Counted from the stretch's first letter, positions 38,809 through 47,800 are shown. The stretch is DNA of 64,000 nucleotides from Chersky-267 sp963744115 (GCA_963744115.1 CAVUSI010000003.1:1054001-1118000); one strand, 5' to 3'. Numbers and translations: made by a program. The notes: generated by a model not told the origin, from the letters alone.

Positions 38809-39303
38809 ATGACTGACAAGGCAGGCGCTCCGGGGGCCGTTTGGTCATTCACCGAGCACGAGCATCGGGAGCTCACCCGCGGGATCAATCACATCCACGA
38901 CGTCGCCTGCGGGATCGGCGACTGGGTCCCCGCGGACCTGTCGGTCCGGATCCTCGACGTCCTCGGCTGGCTGGATCGCGAGCTCGAGCCGCACATCGCC
39001 TGGGAAGAGTCGTGGCTGTACCCCGAGATCGACGCCCGAACGGGGACACCCTGGGCGACGCGCGCGGCGCGGTTCGACCACCAGCAGATCCGGGTCGTGG
39101 AGACCAGGCTGCGGACCGATCAGCGGCTCTTCCACGAGGATCCGACCCAGGAGCGGCTGCCCGAGCTGCGCTGTCACATGTTCTCGCTCGAGGCGCTCCT
39201 CCGGGCCCACATCGACCGAGAGGAACGCTTCCTGATCCCGCTCCTCGCCGACGACGCGTGGGTCGAGCCGGTCGCGGTCAAGACCACGATCATCGCAAGC
39301 TGA
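38809..39303 (+). CDS. Hemerythrin-domain protein
   Basis: 164 aa, intact, four-helix di-iron domain. Ligand-type residues are in order: His in FTEHEHRELTRGINHIHD, His/Glu in EPHIAWEESWLYPEID, His in RFDHQQIRVVE, and His/Glu in RAHIDREERFLIPLL. It probably binds or senses oxygen, NO or iron in the cytoplasm. It stands alone with its own gap upstream and is followed 55 bp later by a methyltransferase-like membrane protein. Confidence 0.83.
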   Translation: MTDKAGAPGAVWSFTEHEHRELTRGINHIHDVACGIGDWVPADLSVRILDVLGWLDRELEPHIAWEESWLYPEIDARTGTPWATRAARFDHQQIRVVETRLRTDQRLFHEDPTQERLPELRCHMFSLEALLRAHIDREERFLIPLLADDAWVEPVAVKTTIIAS

Positions 39304-39358
39304 CGACCGTCCTGGGCTCGGGTCGGCGGTCGCGCCGACATCGGCGCACCATCTGTCG

Positions 39359-39847
39359 ATGAGCTCTCGCCTTCCCGCGCTCGGTCCCCGCGGAGAGGGC
39401 TGGGTCGCCGTCCAGTTCGTCTTGTTCGCGGTCATCGCGATCGCCGGGTTCCGCGAGGTCGCGGATCGCGGGTCCTGGCTCCCGTGGGGCCCGGCGGCTT
39501 CGCTCCTCGGGCTCTCGGCGATCTGCATCGGCGGATTCTTCGCGCTGCGGGGTGTCTGGGATCTGCGAGCCGCCCTGAGCCCGTTCCCGCGCCCGATCGA
39601 CGGGTCGCCGCTCGTCGAAACGGGCGCCTACCGACTCATCCGACATCCGATCTACAGCGGACTCGTGCTGAGTGCGATCGGCTGGGGACTCGTCACCGGT
39701 TCGGTGATGGCGATCGTGACGGCGGGCGTCCTGTTCCTGCTGTTCGCCGGGAAGTCCCGGCGCGAGGAGGTTTGGCTGGCGGCGGCCCACCCCGGCTACG
39801 CCGACTACCAGCGACGGACGAAGCGACTCATCCCGTGGGTGTACTAG
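39359..39847 (+). CDS. Isoprenylcysteine carboxyl methyltransferase (ICMT)-like membrane protein
   Basis: 162 aa, intact, with four to five membrane segments. The family motif is LVETGAYRLIRHPIYSGLVL, and the C-terminal RREEVWLAAAHPGYADYQRR follows the last helix, as in the PEMT/ICMT-like superfamily. The methyl acceptor in bacteria is generally unknown. No ribosome site precedes the ATG. Its TAG stop overlaps the TAG of the converging dehydrogenase gene in a shared CTAG. Confidence 0.82.
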   Translation: MSSRLPALGPRGEGWVAVQFVLFAVIAIAGFREVADRGSWLPWGPAASLLGLSAICIGGFFALRGVWDLRAALSPFPRPIDGSPLVETGAYRLIRHPIYSGLVLSAIGWGLVTGSVMAIVTAGVLFLLFAGKSRREEVWLAAAHPGYADYQRRTKRLIPWVY

Positions 39848-40860
39848 TCGCCGATCCAGTCGTGCATCCGGGCGATCCAGTCCTCGGTCACCGGCCGTTC
39901 GCTGGCGACCGTGTACCAGAGCCCGGCCCGTTCCACGTACGCCTTGAGGCTCCGCAGCGCCTCGCCGAGCTGGTCCCAGGTGACGCCCATCTCCGACGGC
40001 CGGTAGCGCACCCCGATCCGGTCGGCGACGGCCTTGATGACCTCGGGCTGATTGCCCTGCAGGTCGCTCATCAGCAGCACGCCGAGGGTGACGGGCTGGC
40101 CGTGCAGGAAGTGCTTCCCGGTCAGGTACTCCAGGTTGTAGAAGACGAAGTGCTCGGCGCCCTCGATATGGCGTGGGTTCCAGCCGGCGTTGTGGAACGA
40201 TGATCCGCCCCAGCGGAGGGACTCGGCCAGGGCCCGGATCCCCGCGTCGGACACGGCGTGGATCTCGTCCGCGGCGTCGATCACTCGATCGAGGGCTACG
40301 CGGGCCTCGGCGACCAGCGCCTCGTCGTACGGCCAGCGTTCCTCGACGTTCCCGGTCTCCGCGGCCATCTTCCAGTCCCAATGCCCGGTCCAGTAGCACA
40401 GGATGTCGCCGACGCCCGAGCGGTTGAGGTCGGGCGGAGCGCTTCGGACGACGTCGAAGTCGACGTAGACGGCCTCAGGGACCGCGTAGGCGACGTAGCG
40501 GATGACGCCGTCGATCCGGACCGCCGCGCGCTGGCCCCAGGCCGCATTGACCGACATGGCGGTCGGCACCTGGAAGAGCGGCAGTCGTCGCTTCCAGGCG
40601 ACGTACTTGGCGACGTCGAGCGCCTGCCCGCCGCCGAGCCCGATGACCGACTCGCACGCCGGGAGGCCGGCCACGATCCGCTCGAGGTCGGTGCGCTCGA
40701 GCGACGAGACGAAGAGGGGACCCACCAGGCCGTCGTCGAAGTCATCGGCGAAGCGCGGCCACAGGTCCTCCATCGTCACGACCAGGTACGGCCGATTGAC
40801 GTACGTCTTGAACTCCGCGACCAGTCCTCGACCGTAGACCGTCTGGAACAGCTCAGGCAT
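39844..40860 (-). CDS. Iron-type (GldA/AraM-like) alcohol or glycerol-phosphate dehydrogenase
   Basis: 338 aa, intact. The nucleotide site is SVIGLGGGQALDVAKYVAW. The metal ligands of the GldA/G1PDH fold are visible: Asp in SGVGDILCYWTG, His in GAEHFVFYN and His in HFLHGQPVTLG. It is a clear paralogue of the gene at 48066-49118 (shared KYVAW, AGVGD/SGVGD and EH motifs). The substrate is unknown; sugar-derived aldehydes or polyols are likely. It is a single-gene unit on the minus strand. Confidence 0.82.
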   Translation of the reverse strand: MPELFQTVYGRGLVAEFKTYVNRPYLVVTMEDLWPRFADDFDDGLVGPLFVSSLERTDLERIVAGLPACESVIGLGGGQALDVAKYVAWKRRLPLFQVPTAMSVNAAWGQRAAVRIDGVIRYVAYAVPEAVYVDFDVVRSAPPDLNRSGVGDILCYWTGHWDWKMAAETGNVEERWPYDEALVAEARVALDRVIDAADEIHAVSDAGIRALAESLRWGGSSFHNAGWNPRHIEGAEHFVFYNLEYLTGKHFLHGQPVTLGVLLMSDLQGNQPEVIKAVADRIGVRYRPSEMGVTWDQLGEALRSLKAYVERAGLWYTVASERPVTEDWIARMHDWIGD

Positions 40861-41000
40861 GTCGGATTCCTCGCTACCGTTCAGACTCGGCCAGCCTGGA
40901 TCTGACGACCGCGGAACCTTCGATCCCTACGCTCGTCGCCGAGTGCGTCCAGTGCTCGATTGTCGCGGTTCTGGGGCCGGCTCGTCGTGCCTGTTGGTGG

Positions 41001-41783
41001 TCACGAGTAGTGGTCGGGGGCGTGCTTCAACTCCTCCCACACTTCGATGTCGTGTCCCGGGATGACGACGGCACCCTCGATCCGGCGGACATCGCGCAGG
41101 CGCTTGAACGAACGGAGCATCGCGCGCTGGTCCCAACATGTCGGGGCGAGCACGAGGTCATCCAGGTTCTCCCGCAAGTAGGCGGCATCCTGGGCGAGGA
41201 CGACGGTCCCCGTATCAGGGAGGCGCAGGACGAGCGATTGCGAACCACGCGTATGGCCGGGAGTCTGGATGAGGGTGACGGACCGATCGCCGAAGACGTC
41301 GTAGTCGCCCTCGAGCTCCTCATACCGGACCGGGAGGTCGAAGTCCTCTCGGCAGTAGTTATCACGGGCGTAGATCTCGGGCCACATCGCGCCCTGCAGC
41401 TCGTCGAACTGCACGAGGAAGGTGGCGTCGGAGAAGAAACGATTGCCGCCCGCGTGGTCGTAGTGGAGGTGCGAGTTCGCCACGAGATCGATCTGTTCGG
41501 GCTTCAGCCCCACTTCCGCCAGCCGGTTCGGGGCAAGGTCCTCATCCAGGATGGTCGATCCGAAGTCGCGCATCGGCGGGTAGCGGAACGGCTCGGCGAT
41601 CGCCGCGGGATTGGACCCGGTGTCGAACATCAGGCGCCCTGCTGGGTGCTCGATCAGGAAGTACTGGAACGGGATCTTCCGGCTGACCCCGAGGCCGCGG
41701 AAGAGCGTGAGCATGCTCTTGTCCGCGACCTCGTAGCCGCCGAAGAACGCGTATAGACGGATCTTCGGCAACGCTTCCATCAT
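41001..41783 (-). CDS. Metallo-beta-lactamase-fold lactonase (AHL/gamma-butyrolactone lactonase-like)
   Basis: 260 aa, intact. The zinc site is complete: NSHLHYDHAGGN, then His in IQTPGHTRGSQSL, Asp in VLAQDAAYL and His in VIPGHDIEVWE. The overall form (start KIRLYAFFGG, FDTGSNP) matches the AttM/BlcC lactonases that open gamma-lactones or acyl-homoserine lactones. It lies 7 bp behind an APC permease gene, so the pair may import and open a lactone or process a GABA-type compound. Confidence 0.82.
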   Translation of the reverse strand: MMEALPKIRLYAFFGGYEVADKSMLTLFRGLGVSRKIPFQYFLIEHPAGRLMFDTGSNPAAIAEPFRYPPMRDFGSTILDEDLAPNRLAEVGLKPEQIDLVANSHLHYDHAGGNRFFSDATFLVQFDELQGAMWPEIYARDNYCREDFDLPVRYEELEGDYDVFGDRSVTLIQTPGHTRGSQSLVLRLPDTGTVVLAQDAAYLRENLDDLVLAPTCWDQRAMLRSFKRLRDVRRIEGAVVIPGHDIEVWEELKHAPDHYS

Positions 41784-41790
41784 TCAGACC

Positions 41791-43221
41791 TCAGTCAGCG
41801 TCCTCCGGGATGAAGATCCGGCGTCCGCGGTCGAGGTCGTCGGGCCGGTTGGCACGCAGGTAGAAGACGAGACCGACACCGATCAGCATCCAGACGACCG
41901 CGATCGGCAGCGCATAGACGATCGGCTCAGCGGGCGCCGGGTTTACGAGCGACCAGAGCGCCGCGACGATGACGACCGCCGCGATCAGCGGGACGAGGAT
42001 GTGGAGGATCACATTGAACTCGGACGGCTTCTCACGCCGATAGTAGACGGGCAGGGCGACCGCCGACATCAGGTACATGACCAGGACCGCGACCGTGTAG
42101 GTCGTGCCGAGGAGCGCGAATGCGTTGCCCGGCCCGAGCAGTGCGCCGAGCCCGAGGGCTAGCACGAGCGATAGCACGAACATGAAGTGGACGGCGTTGC
42201 TCGGCGTCCGATGGTCGGGGTGGACGTGAGCGAACGCGGATGGGATGACGCCGGCGCGACCCATCGCGAACAGGTTGCGCGTCGCGATCAGCATCCCGGC
42301 GAGCCCGCCCCCAAGCCCGCTGTTGAGGAAGGCGACCGCAAGGAGGATCCAGAGCGGGTCGGAGATCTGGCGGATGAGCGTGTCGAAGGGGTTGCCGTCA
42401 GCAGCCAGCTTGGCTCCGTCCCCGCCGAACCCGACGACACCCGCGTAGGCCGCGGCGGTGTAGACGGCTGCGAGGGCGAGCACCGCGAAGATGACCGCGC
42501 GTCCGACGTTGCGCCTCGGCTGATGGGCTTCCTCGGCGAGATCGGCGACGCCCTCGAAGCCGGCGAACGAGAGGAAGACGAAGACAAGGCTGGCAAGGAT
42601 CGGCGAGAGTCCCTCCCCACCGAGGGTGAACGGGGTGACGGAGTTGTCGCCGCCTGCGCGGATGATCGTGACGAGGACGAGGGCGATGACGATGGTGAGC
42701 TCCACCGAACCGAGGATGACTCCGAGTCGCACGGACGCCCTGACGCCTGTGAACGCGGCCGCCCAGATGATCACCAGCAAGCCGACGACCCAGACGAACC
42801 AAGGGATCTCGAATCCGAGGATCCGGTTCGAGTAGTCGGGCAGCAGCGTCGCGAGGATCAGGGTCGGGATCGCCGGGAAGACCATCCCGTAGAGAAGCGC
42901 CACCCAGCCCGTGAAGAAGCCTGCCGACGGGCCGAGGCCGTGGCTCGTGTACGTGAAGTACGCGCCGGCGGCCGGGAGGTGTCGCGAGAACTGGGCAACG
43001 ATGATCGCCACGCACAGGACGGCGACCGAGCCGATCAAGAACGCCAGGGGCAGCGCCGTGCCGGCCAGGGACGCTCCGTATGCGATATTCAGTGCGATCG
43101 TGATGGCGGGTCCCGCACCGATCAATCCGAGGAAGACGATCGACACCAAGCCGAGCGATCCCTGGGCCAGCCGCTCGTCGCCGCCGGCGCCGCCGCCGCC
43201 AGGTGTCACGGTGGATGTCAT
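41791..43221 (-). CDS. APC-family amino acid/polyamine permease
   Basis: 476 aa, intact, twelve predicted membrane segments. The APC signature is near the start (GLIGAGPAITIALNIAYGA), followed by PAAGAYFTYTSHGLGPSAG and FAGFEGVADLAEEAHQPRRN, typical of the AAT/APC group. ATG at 43221 has GGAGGAG 6 bases upstream. It is co-transcribed with the downstream lactonase gene; the substrate is unknown. The GABA-permease plus lactonase pairing of the Agrobacterium blc locus is a loose analogy. Confidence 0.85.
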   Translation of the reverse strand: MTSTVTPGGGGAGGDERLAQGSLGLVSIVFLGLIGAGPAITIALNIAYGASLAGTALPLAFLIGSVAVLCVAIIVAQFSRHLPAAGAYFTYTSHGLGPSAGFFTGWVALLYGMVFPAIPTLILATLLPDYSNRILGFEIPWFVWVVGLLVIIWAAAFTGVRASVRLGVILGSVELTIVIALVLVTIIRAGGDNSVTPFTLGGEGLSPILASLVFVFLSFAGFEGVADLAEEAHQPRRNVGRAVIFAVLALAAVYTAAAYAGVVGFGGDGAKLAADGNPFDTLIRQISDPLWILLAVAFLNSGLGGGLAGMLIATRNLFAMGRAGVIPSAFAHVHPDHRTPSNAVHFMFVLSLVLALGLGALLGPGNAFALLGTTYTVAVLVMYLMSAVALPVYYRREKPSEFNVILHILVPLIAAVVIVAALWSLVNPAPAEPIVYALPIAVVWMLIGVGLVFYLRANRPDDLDRGRRIFIPEDAD

Positions 43222-43378
43222 GCCGCACTCCTCCACAACTGCCGCTGCCGCCGGCGAACCGGACCGGCCGGTCGCGTCGTGCACATGAGAGGGACCCGTG
43301 ATCGAGCGAGTCCGCGAGCTCGGGTCAGGACGACTCGCTCGGCGAACCTCGACGTGACCGGGAGGGCGTTGATCGGCA

Positions 43379-44164
43379 TCACGGATCGCCCGGCAGTAAG
43401 GCCAGCACGGGTTCGATGCGAGCCGCCAGCGCGGGGAAGCGGGCACGGTACAGCTGTGGATCCCCCAGCCAGTCGAACGCGCTCGGGTCATCGACAAGGG
43501 CGCGGTAGAGGGGACCCTCGGACGCCCCCGACCAATCGCTCGCGTCCAGGCGGTGGAGCGGGGGAACACTGGTGTAGTAGGGGTTCGGCGATGCCGTTCC
43601 GTCGACACCGATGAACCAGGCGAGGCCTCGCGCCGCCGCGATGGTCGCGTACTCGCCAGCCGAGCGTCGGTCGATCACGTCACTGAAGACGAGTGGATCG
43701 CCGGCCAGCGAGATCGTGGCGTGGTGCAGGATCGGAGGCAGGACGATCCGTCCCCAGGACGGACGGTGACGAGCGACGCGAAGGTGGCGCGTGGTCCAGG
43801 CAGCAGGTCCTGGACGAGGAACCCCGCGGTCCCGGCGAGCACTTCGCAGACTTCGGGAAACCCACCGACGTGGACGTGGCCGAGCGACTGGGCCGCTCGC
43901 GCCCGATCGGTCGGTCGGCCAGCGCGGTGAGCTCGTACCGCACCGAAAGGGGACCGAGCCGGGGGAGGTCGGCCTCGGCGGCCACGCCGTTGTACGTCCA
44001 GTATTGGATCTGGTCGCCGCTCGCCGCGGTCGGATCCTCGGCGACGGGCGCGAGCTCGGACAGGCGCCGGACGGCGGTCTCCTCGACCGCAAGGATCCAT
44101 CGAGGACCAACCCGTGGTCGACGATCCGGATGGGGAGTCCGGCGAGCCCGAGGAGGTCGTCCAT
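43379..44164 (-). CDS. Cupin-type glucose-6-phosphate isomerase, frameshifted
   Basis: About 262 aa when several frames are joined (breaks near 44095, 43910 and 43755). It is recognised by GDQIQYWTYNGVAAE, the metal-binding SLGHVHVGGFPEVCEVLAG (His-x-His and Glu), LPPILHHATISLAGDPLVF and SAGEYATIAAARG; these match archaeal-type cupin PGI. The C-terminal extension (DPSAFDWLGDPQLYRARFP) is extra. It is transcribed divergently from the GntR regulator with a good promoter. It probably isomerises glucose-6-phosphate or a similar hexose phosphate made by the GH4/DegT locus. Confidence 0.68.
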   Translation of the reverse strand: MDDLLGLAGLPIRIVDHGLVLDGSLRSRRPPSGACPSSRPSPRIRPRRAATRSNTGRTTAWPPRPTSPGSVPFRCGTSSPRWPTDRSGASGPVARPRPRRWVSRSLRSARRDRGVPRPGPAAWTTRHLRVARHRPSWGRIVLPPILHHATISLAGDPLVFSDVIDRRSAGEYATIAAARGLAWFIGVDGTASPNPYYTSVPPLHRLDASDWSGASEGPLYRALVDDPSAFDWLGDPQLYRARFPALAARIEPVLALLPGDP

Positions 44165-44200
44165 CGCCCTCTCGTAAGATGTCAGACGTCCGTTGACAGT

Positions 44201-44229
44201 TGTCTACCATCCGGCGAGAGGGATGTCAA
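44201..44229 (-). promoter_or_regulatory. Promoter for the cupin isomerase gene
   Basis: On the minus strand TTGACA (44224-44229), a 17-bp spacer and TAGACA (44201-44206) lie about 37 bp before the isomerase ATG. Confidence 0.65.
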
Positions 44230-44241
44230 CATCAGCGTTTC

Positions 44242-44270
44242 TTGACGCGGGGGTGTGCCCACCGTACGCT
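44242..44270 (+). promoter_or_regulatory. Promoter for the GntR-DegT-GH4 operon
   Basis: TTGACG (44242-44247), a 17-bp spacer and TACGCT (44265-44270), 36 bp upstream of the GTG start. Confidence 0.65.
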
Positions 44271-44305
44271 CTCGACGCAGTCGTCAGACGTCAGAGGAAT
44301 AAGGC

Positions 44306-45025
44306 GTGCCGACCCGCGATCGACGATCGCTGCCGCTCCAGGTCCGCGACGAGATCCGCGAGATGATCGTCCAGGATGGCCTTCGGCGGGGCGACCAGCT
44401 GCCGAGCGAGGCGGAGCTTGCGACCCGGTTCGACGTCGCGCGAACGACGATCCGCGAAGCGCTCAAGCTGCTCGAACAGGACGGGCTGATCGGCGTCCGA
44501 CATGGACGGGGTCGGTTCGTCCTGGCGGTACCTGGCGTCCAGACGCCGATCACCCGCCTGGAGAGCGTCACCGAGATGATGGCGCGTCTGGGCTACTCCG
44601 TCACGAACCGCGTCCTGTCGGTCAAGGAGATCCCGGCGTCCCTGGATGAGGCGTGGCCCTCGGTCTCGAACCGGGCACCCCGGTGATGGCTCGAGCGCTT
44701 GCGCCACCAGGACGACGAGCCGCTGGCATCTACTCGATCGACGTCGTACCGGGGAGCCTGATCGACGACCCTGCCTCGATCGTTGGTCGGGCTCGCTCAG
44801 GAGGTCCTCGATCTCGAGGGGTGGAGTTCGTCTCCGCTGCTGCCGGATCCACGCGGCGACCCTGCCGCCGGCGGCGCGCGTCGGGTCGGCGTCAACGTGC
44901 ACGCGCCGTGGCTCCTGGCGGAGATGACCAGCTATACGGAGACAGGCCAGCCGGTGATCTACTCGCACGATTGGCACCGGGGCGACCTGTTCACCTTCCA
45001 CGTCCTCCGTCGCCGGGCGGAATGA
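44306..45025 (+). CDS. GntR-family (HutC/UTRA) transcriptional regulator, frameshifted
   Basis: About 238 aa. The winged helix has LPLQVRDEIREMIVQDGL and LPSEAELATRFDVARTTIRE, then LEQDGLIGVRHGRGRFV. The C-terminal effector domain (UTRA) is readable in joined frames up to PWLLAEMTSYTETGQPVIYS and HDWHRGDLFTFHVLRR. Frame changes occur near 44650, 44690 and 44790. The GTG start follows AGAGGAAT. It faces the cupin isomerase gene across a 141-bp gap with two promoters and repeated operator sites. It likely senses a sugar phosphate. Confidence 0.83.
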
Positions 45026-45057
45026 GGTGGCGACGTGCTGTCGGAGGTCGGTAGCGC

Positions 45058-46203
45058 ATGCCGACGCAGCCAGGTCGGACCGTACCCGCACAGGCCGATT
45101 CTCCCGACATCCCCGCGGAGACCGTGATCCGCTGGCATGCCACCATCGCCGATGACCTGCGAGCCGCGTTCGAGGCGGTCCTTCCGTCGGGAAATACACG
45201 CTTGGTGCGCAGCGTCGAGCTTCGAGCGCGAGTTCGCGGCGTACAGCGACGCGGCCTACGGGATCGGGATCAGCAGTGGGACGGCGGCTCTGCACCTTGG
45301 TCTTCGCGCCCTCGGCGTCGGGCCGGGGGACGAGGTCATCACCGTCCCGAACACCTATGTGGCAACGGTCTTCGCGATCACCTACGTCGGTGCGACTCCG
45401 GTCTTCGTCGACGTCGATCCCATCACGGCGAACATGGACGCCCGCCGGGTGTCAGCCGCGATCACGGACCGGACGAAGGCCATCGTCCCGGTCCACATGT
45501 ACGGCCAATGTGTCGACATCGACGCCATCCGCTCGGCGGCGCCCGGGATCGCGATCTGGAGGATGCGGCCCACGCACGGGGCGACGTACACGGGCGCAAG
45601 GCCGGCAGCCTCGGCGAGCTCGCGGAGTTCAGCTTCTACCCATCGAAGGTGCTCGGTGCGCTTGGCGATGGCGGGATGCTGACGACCAACAGTGCCGAGC
45701 TGGATGCGAAGGTCCGTCAGCTCCGCTACATGGGCCAGGCGGGGACCAAGCACGAACACCTGGTCCTGGGCTATCAGGAGCGCCTCGACGAGCTTCAGGC
45801 CGCGTTCCTTCGGGTGAAGCTCCATGGGCTCGAGGCTCAGATCCTAGGTCGGCGACGGGTCGCGGCCCGATACGGGGAATGGCTCGCGGGCACGCCCGTG
45901 GAGGCGCCTGCGCACGACGTGACGGGACGCCACGTCTACTACATGTATACCGTGCTCGCCCCGAAGCGCGAAGGGCTCCGAGCGTACCTCGACAGCCTCG
46001 GGATCCGGACCCAGCTCATCTACCCGAAGCTTGTCCCGGACCAGGGCGCCTACGCGACAAATCCATGGCGTGCGGCAGATGACCTCTCGGTCGCCCGATC
46101 CCTGGTGCCGAGCCTCCTCTGCCTGCCGATGTTCGCGGAACTGACCGATGAGGAGGTCGATCGCGTCGGACAGGCGGTGCGCGACTTCTACGGAGTCGCC
46201 TGA
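45058..46203 (+). CDS. DegT/DnrJ/EryC1-family aminotransferase, frameshifted
   Basis: PLP-dependent sugar aminotransferase of about 382 aa. Blocks: GISSGTAALHLGLRALGVGP, DEVITVPNTYVATVFAI, LEDAAHARGATY, the Lys-bearing FSFYPSKVLGALGDGGML, YQERLDELQAAFLRVKL and TQLIYPKLVPDQGAY. Three breaks: a lost A in a run near 45194, a lost T near 45223, and one near 45560. The start ATG has GGAGGT 8 bases upstream. It is second in GntR-DegT-GH4, so it probably acts in amino- or keto-sugar catabolism rather than antibiotic synthesis. Confidence 0.84.
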   Translation: MPTQPGRTVPAQADSPDIPAETVIRWHATIADDLRAAFEAVLPSGNTRLVRSVELRARVRGVQRRGLRDRDQQWDGGSAPWSSRPRRRAGGRGHHRPEHLCGNGLRDHLRRCDSGLRRRRSHHGEHGRPPGVSRDHGPDEGHRPGPHVRPMCRHRRHPLGGARDRDLEDAAHARGDVHGRKAGSLGELAEFSFYPSKVLGALGDGGMLTTNSAELDAKVRQLRYMGQAGTKHEHLVLGYQERLDELQAAFLRVKLHGLEAQILGRRRVAARYGEWLAGTPVEAPAHDVTGRHVYYMYTVLAPKREGLRAYLDSLGIRTQLIYPKLVPDQGAYATNPWRAADDLSVARSLVPSLLCLPMFAELTDEEVDRVGQAVRDFYGVA

Positions 46204-46204
46204 G

Positions 46205-46461
46205 GTGCGCTTCGTCGTCGTCGGCGGAAGTGGGTCGTCGACCCCTGAGCTGGTCGACGCACTCAACACGTGGCCGGGCGGCGTCGAGCGCCGGCCTCCC
46301 CTCACCGTGGTCCTCGTCGGCCGCTCGGCGGAGAAGCTCGCTGCGGTAGCAGCGGAGGGTCGCGCCCGACTGATGCCAGGCGGGCCGCCGGTCGCGATCG
46401 AGACCGAGCTGGACCACGACGTGCTCTACCGGGTGCCGACGTCGTGCAATCAGGTCCGGGG
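46205..46461 (+). pseudogene. Truncated GH4-family 6-phospho-glycosidase (N-terminal ~85 aa)
   Basis: Starts GTG right after the DegT stop. It has the NAD-binding GH4 N-terminus VRFVVVGGSGSSTPELVDAL, then VVLVGRSAEKLAAVAAEG and, after a frame slip, GADVV-NQVR, the GH4 N-Q-V/I-R-V-G-G motif. The normal protein is about 430-450 aa, but the sequence stops matching at 46461, where a GH4 start on the opposite strand takes over. It is either a genuine truncation by inversion or an assembly joint. Confidence 0.7.
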
Positions 46462-46498
46462 TGGCGGCCGCGCTGCCACCGAGGACGACCAGCCGCAT
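46448..46498 (-). pseudogene. Start of a second GH4-family gene, cut after ~17 codons
   Basis: On the minus strand, ATG at 46498, 4 bp after the stop of the second DegT fragment, encodes RLVVLGGSAAATPDLI, a GH4 N-terminus diverged from the plus-strand copy. It ends where the plus-strand GH4 fragment begins; 46448-46460 is read as NQVR on plus and as PDLI on minus. Gene order DegT-GH4 is the same as on the plus strand. Confidence 0.6.
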
Positions 46499-46502
46499 GC
46501 CG

Positions 46503-46950
46503 TCAGTCCAGCCCGTAGAAGGCACGGATCGTGAGGCCGACGCGGTCGACCTCGGCGTCGGTCAGCTCGGCGAACATCGGCAGGCACAGGAGCGTCGGGA
46601 CGAGCGACCTCGCGACATCGAGCCGGCCCGCCGTCCAAGCGTGGTCGCGATAGGCGCCCTGGTCGGGAACGAGCTTCGGGTAGATGAGCTGGGTGCCGAT
46701 CCCACGCTCGGACAGGTAGGCGACGAGCTCCCCGCGGCGGGGCGCCTGGACCGTGTACATGTAGTAGGCGTGCCGGCCCGTGACGTCGTGGGCGGGCGGT
46801 CGCAGAGGCAACCCCTCGAGAAGCGTGCCGTAGCGGATCGCCACCCGTGCGCACGGGCGCGGCGATCGGGCAGGTCTGGGTCGAGGTGGCGGAGCTTCAC
46901 CCGGAGGAACGCCGCCTGCAGCTCATCGAGGCGCTCGTGAACGGGACCGA
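46503..46950 (-). pseudogene. C-terminal piece of a second DegT-family aminotransferase
   Basis: About 145 aa: ERLDELQAAFLRVKL, then PAHDVTGRHAYYMYTVQA, IGTQLIYPKLVPDQGAY, LVPTLLCLPMFAELTDAEVD and IRAFYGLD before the stop. It is close to the C-terminus of the plus-strand DegT (roughly two-thirds identical by eye) but clearly a separate gene. The middle of this protein is missing; its N-terminus appears 0.85 kb away at 47800-48069 on the same strand. Confidence 0.72.
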
Positions 46951-47189
46951 CGAGGTCCGTCCTTGGAACCGCGAACGATGGCCGCTCGTGCTTGGCGTCC
47001 GCGCGGCCGTGGTCGAGGTCCATGCCTCGCTCGCGACCTGGCGGCTCATCGCGCTCGACCCGCGGCCGCCGGCCCGCCGTCGCTGCTCGCGTCGAAGTCG
47101 AGACGCGAGACCCGACCGTGGATGCGCGCAGGGCGCGCCCAGCAGCTTGCTCGGGCAGCAACCGGAGATACGACCGAGCGGCCTCGCCG
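46951..47189. other. Unresolved stretch between DegT and ROK fragments
   Basis: Both strands stay open in several frames and none gives a family I can name. The minus strand has AKHER-like residues just upstream of the DegT piece, which could be a degraded continuation (DegT proteins have KHEH there). The plus strand may hold the ROK start. I cannot assign it. Confidence 0.4.
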
Positions 47190-47800
47190 AGGCTGTGATC
47201 CGACGGGATCGGCGGCGCGAGGTCGGCACCGTGGGCGTGGGCGGCAGTCCTCATCGCGACTCGCCGCCTTCCCGTGACCGACTGGGGAGCTGGCGAGCGG
47301 CAGAGGATCGCGACGCCCCCGAACCGCGCGGACCGCGTCGATCTGATCTCGACCACGCTGTCCGTACATCGGCATGAGATCGGCGGATCCCTCGTCGGTG
47401 TCGGAGTCGGGACCCCCGGACCCGTCGATGCATCCGGGGCTTGATCGTCCACTCGCCCAACCAGGGCTGGCGCGACGTCGCGCTCGGGTCGCTGCTCGCA
47501 CAGCGACTCGGCGTTGCCGTGAAGCTCGACGACGACGCCAACGTCGGGGCGCTTGGTGAGGCGGTCCTTGGTGCGGGTCGGGGAGAGGACCCCGTCGCCT
47601 ACATCACGGTCAGCTCGGGCATCGGGCCGGGTCGAGGTTCGTGGGACCGTCATCCGGGGAGCGCACGGGGCTGCGGGAGAGGTCGGTCACCTCACACTCG
47701 ACCCGAGCGGGCCGCGCTGCACCTGCGGCCGTCACGGTGCGTCGGGCATCGCGGGGGTAGGGCTCGATCGTCGAGCACGGGAGGCGTGACAGACGCGTCG
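47190..47800 (+). pseudogene. Truncated ROK-family sugar kinase/regulator fragment
   Basis: Plus-strand ROK core without a clear start and without its C-terminus: VGVGTPGPVDASG, LIVHSPNQGWRDVALGSLLA, LDDDANVGALGEAVLG, AYITVSSGIG and the zinc motif in GEVGHLTLDPSG plus CTCGRHG. Frames change near 47443, 47630 and 47740. It ends at about 47800, where the N-terminal half of the second DegT gene begins on the other strand. No helix-turn-helix is visible, so a kinase is as likely as a regulator. Confidence 0.68.

Larger units (their letters stand above)
44181..44292. promoter_or_regulatory. Paired GntR operator candidates (GTCAGACGTC direct repeats)
   Basis: GTCAGACGTC occurs at 44181-44190, beside the start of the minus-strand isomerase gene, and again at 44283-44292, just before the GntR start. 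A nearly symmetric GATGTCAACATC (44222-44233) lies between them. Sites at both ends of a divergent promoter pair fit GntR repression of both genes. Confidence 0.55.
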
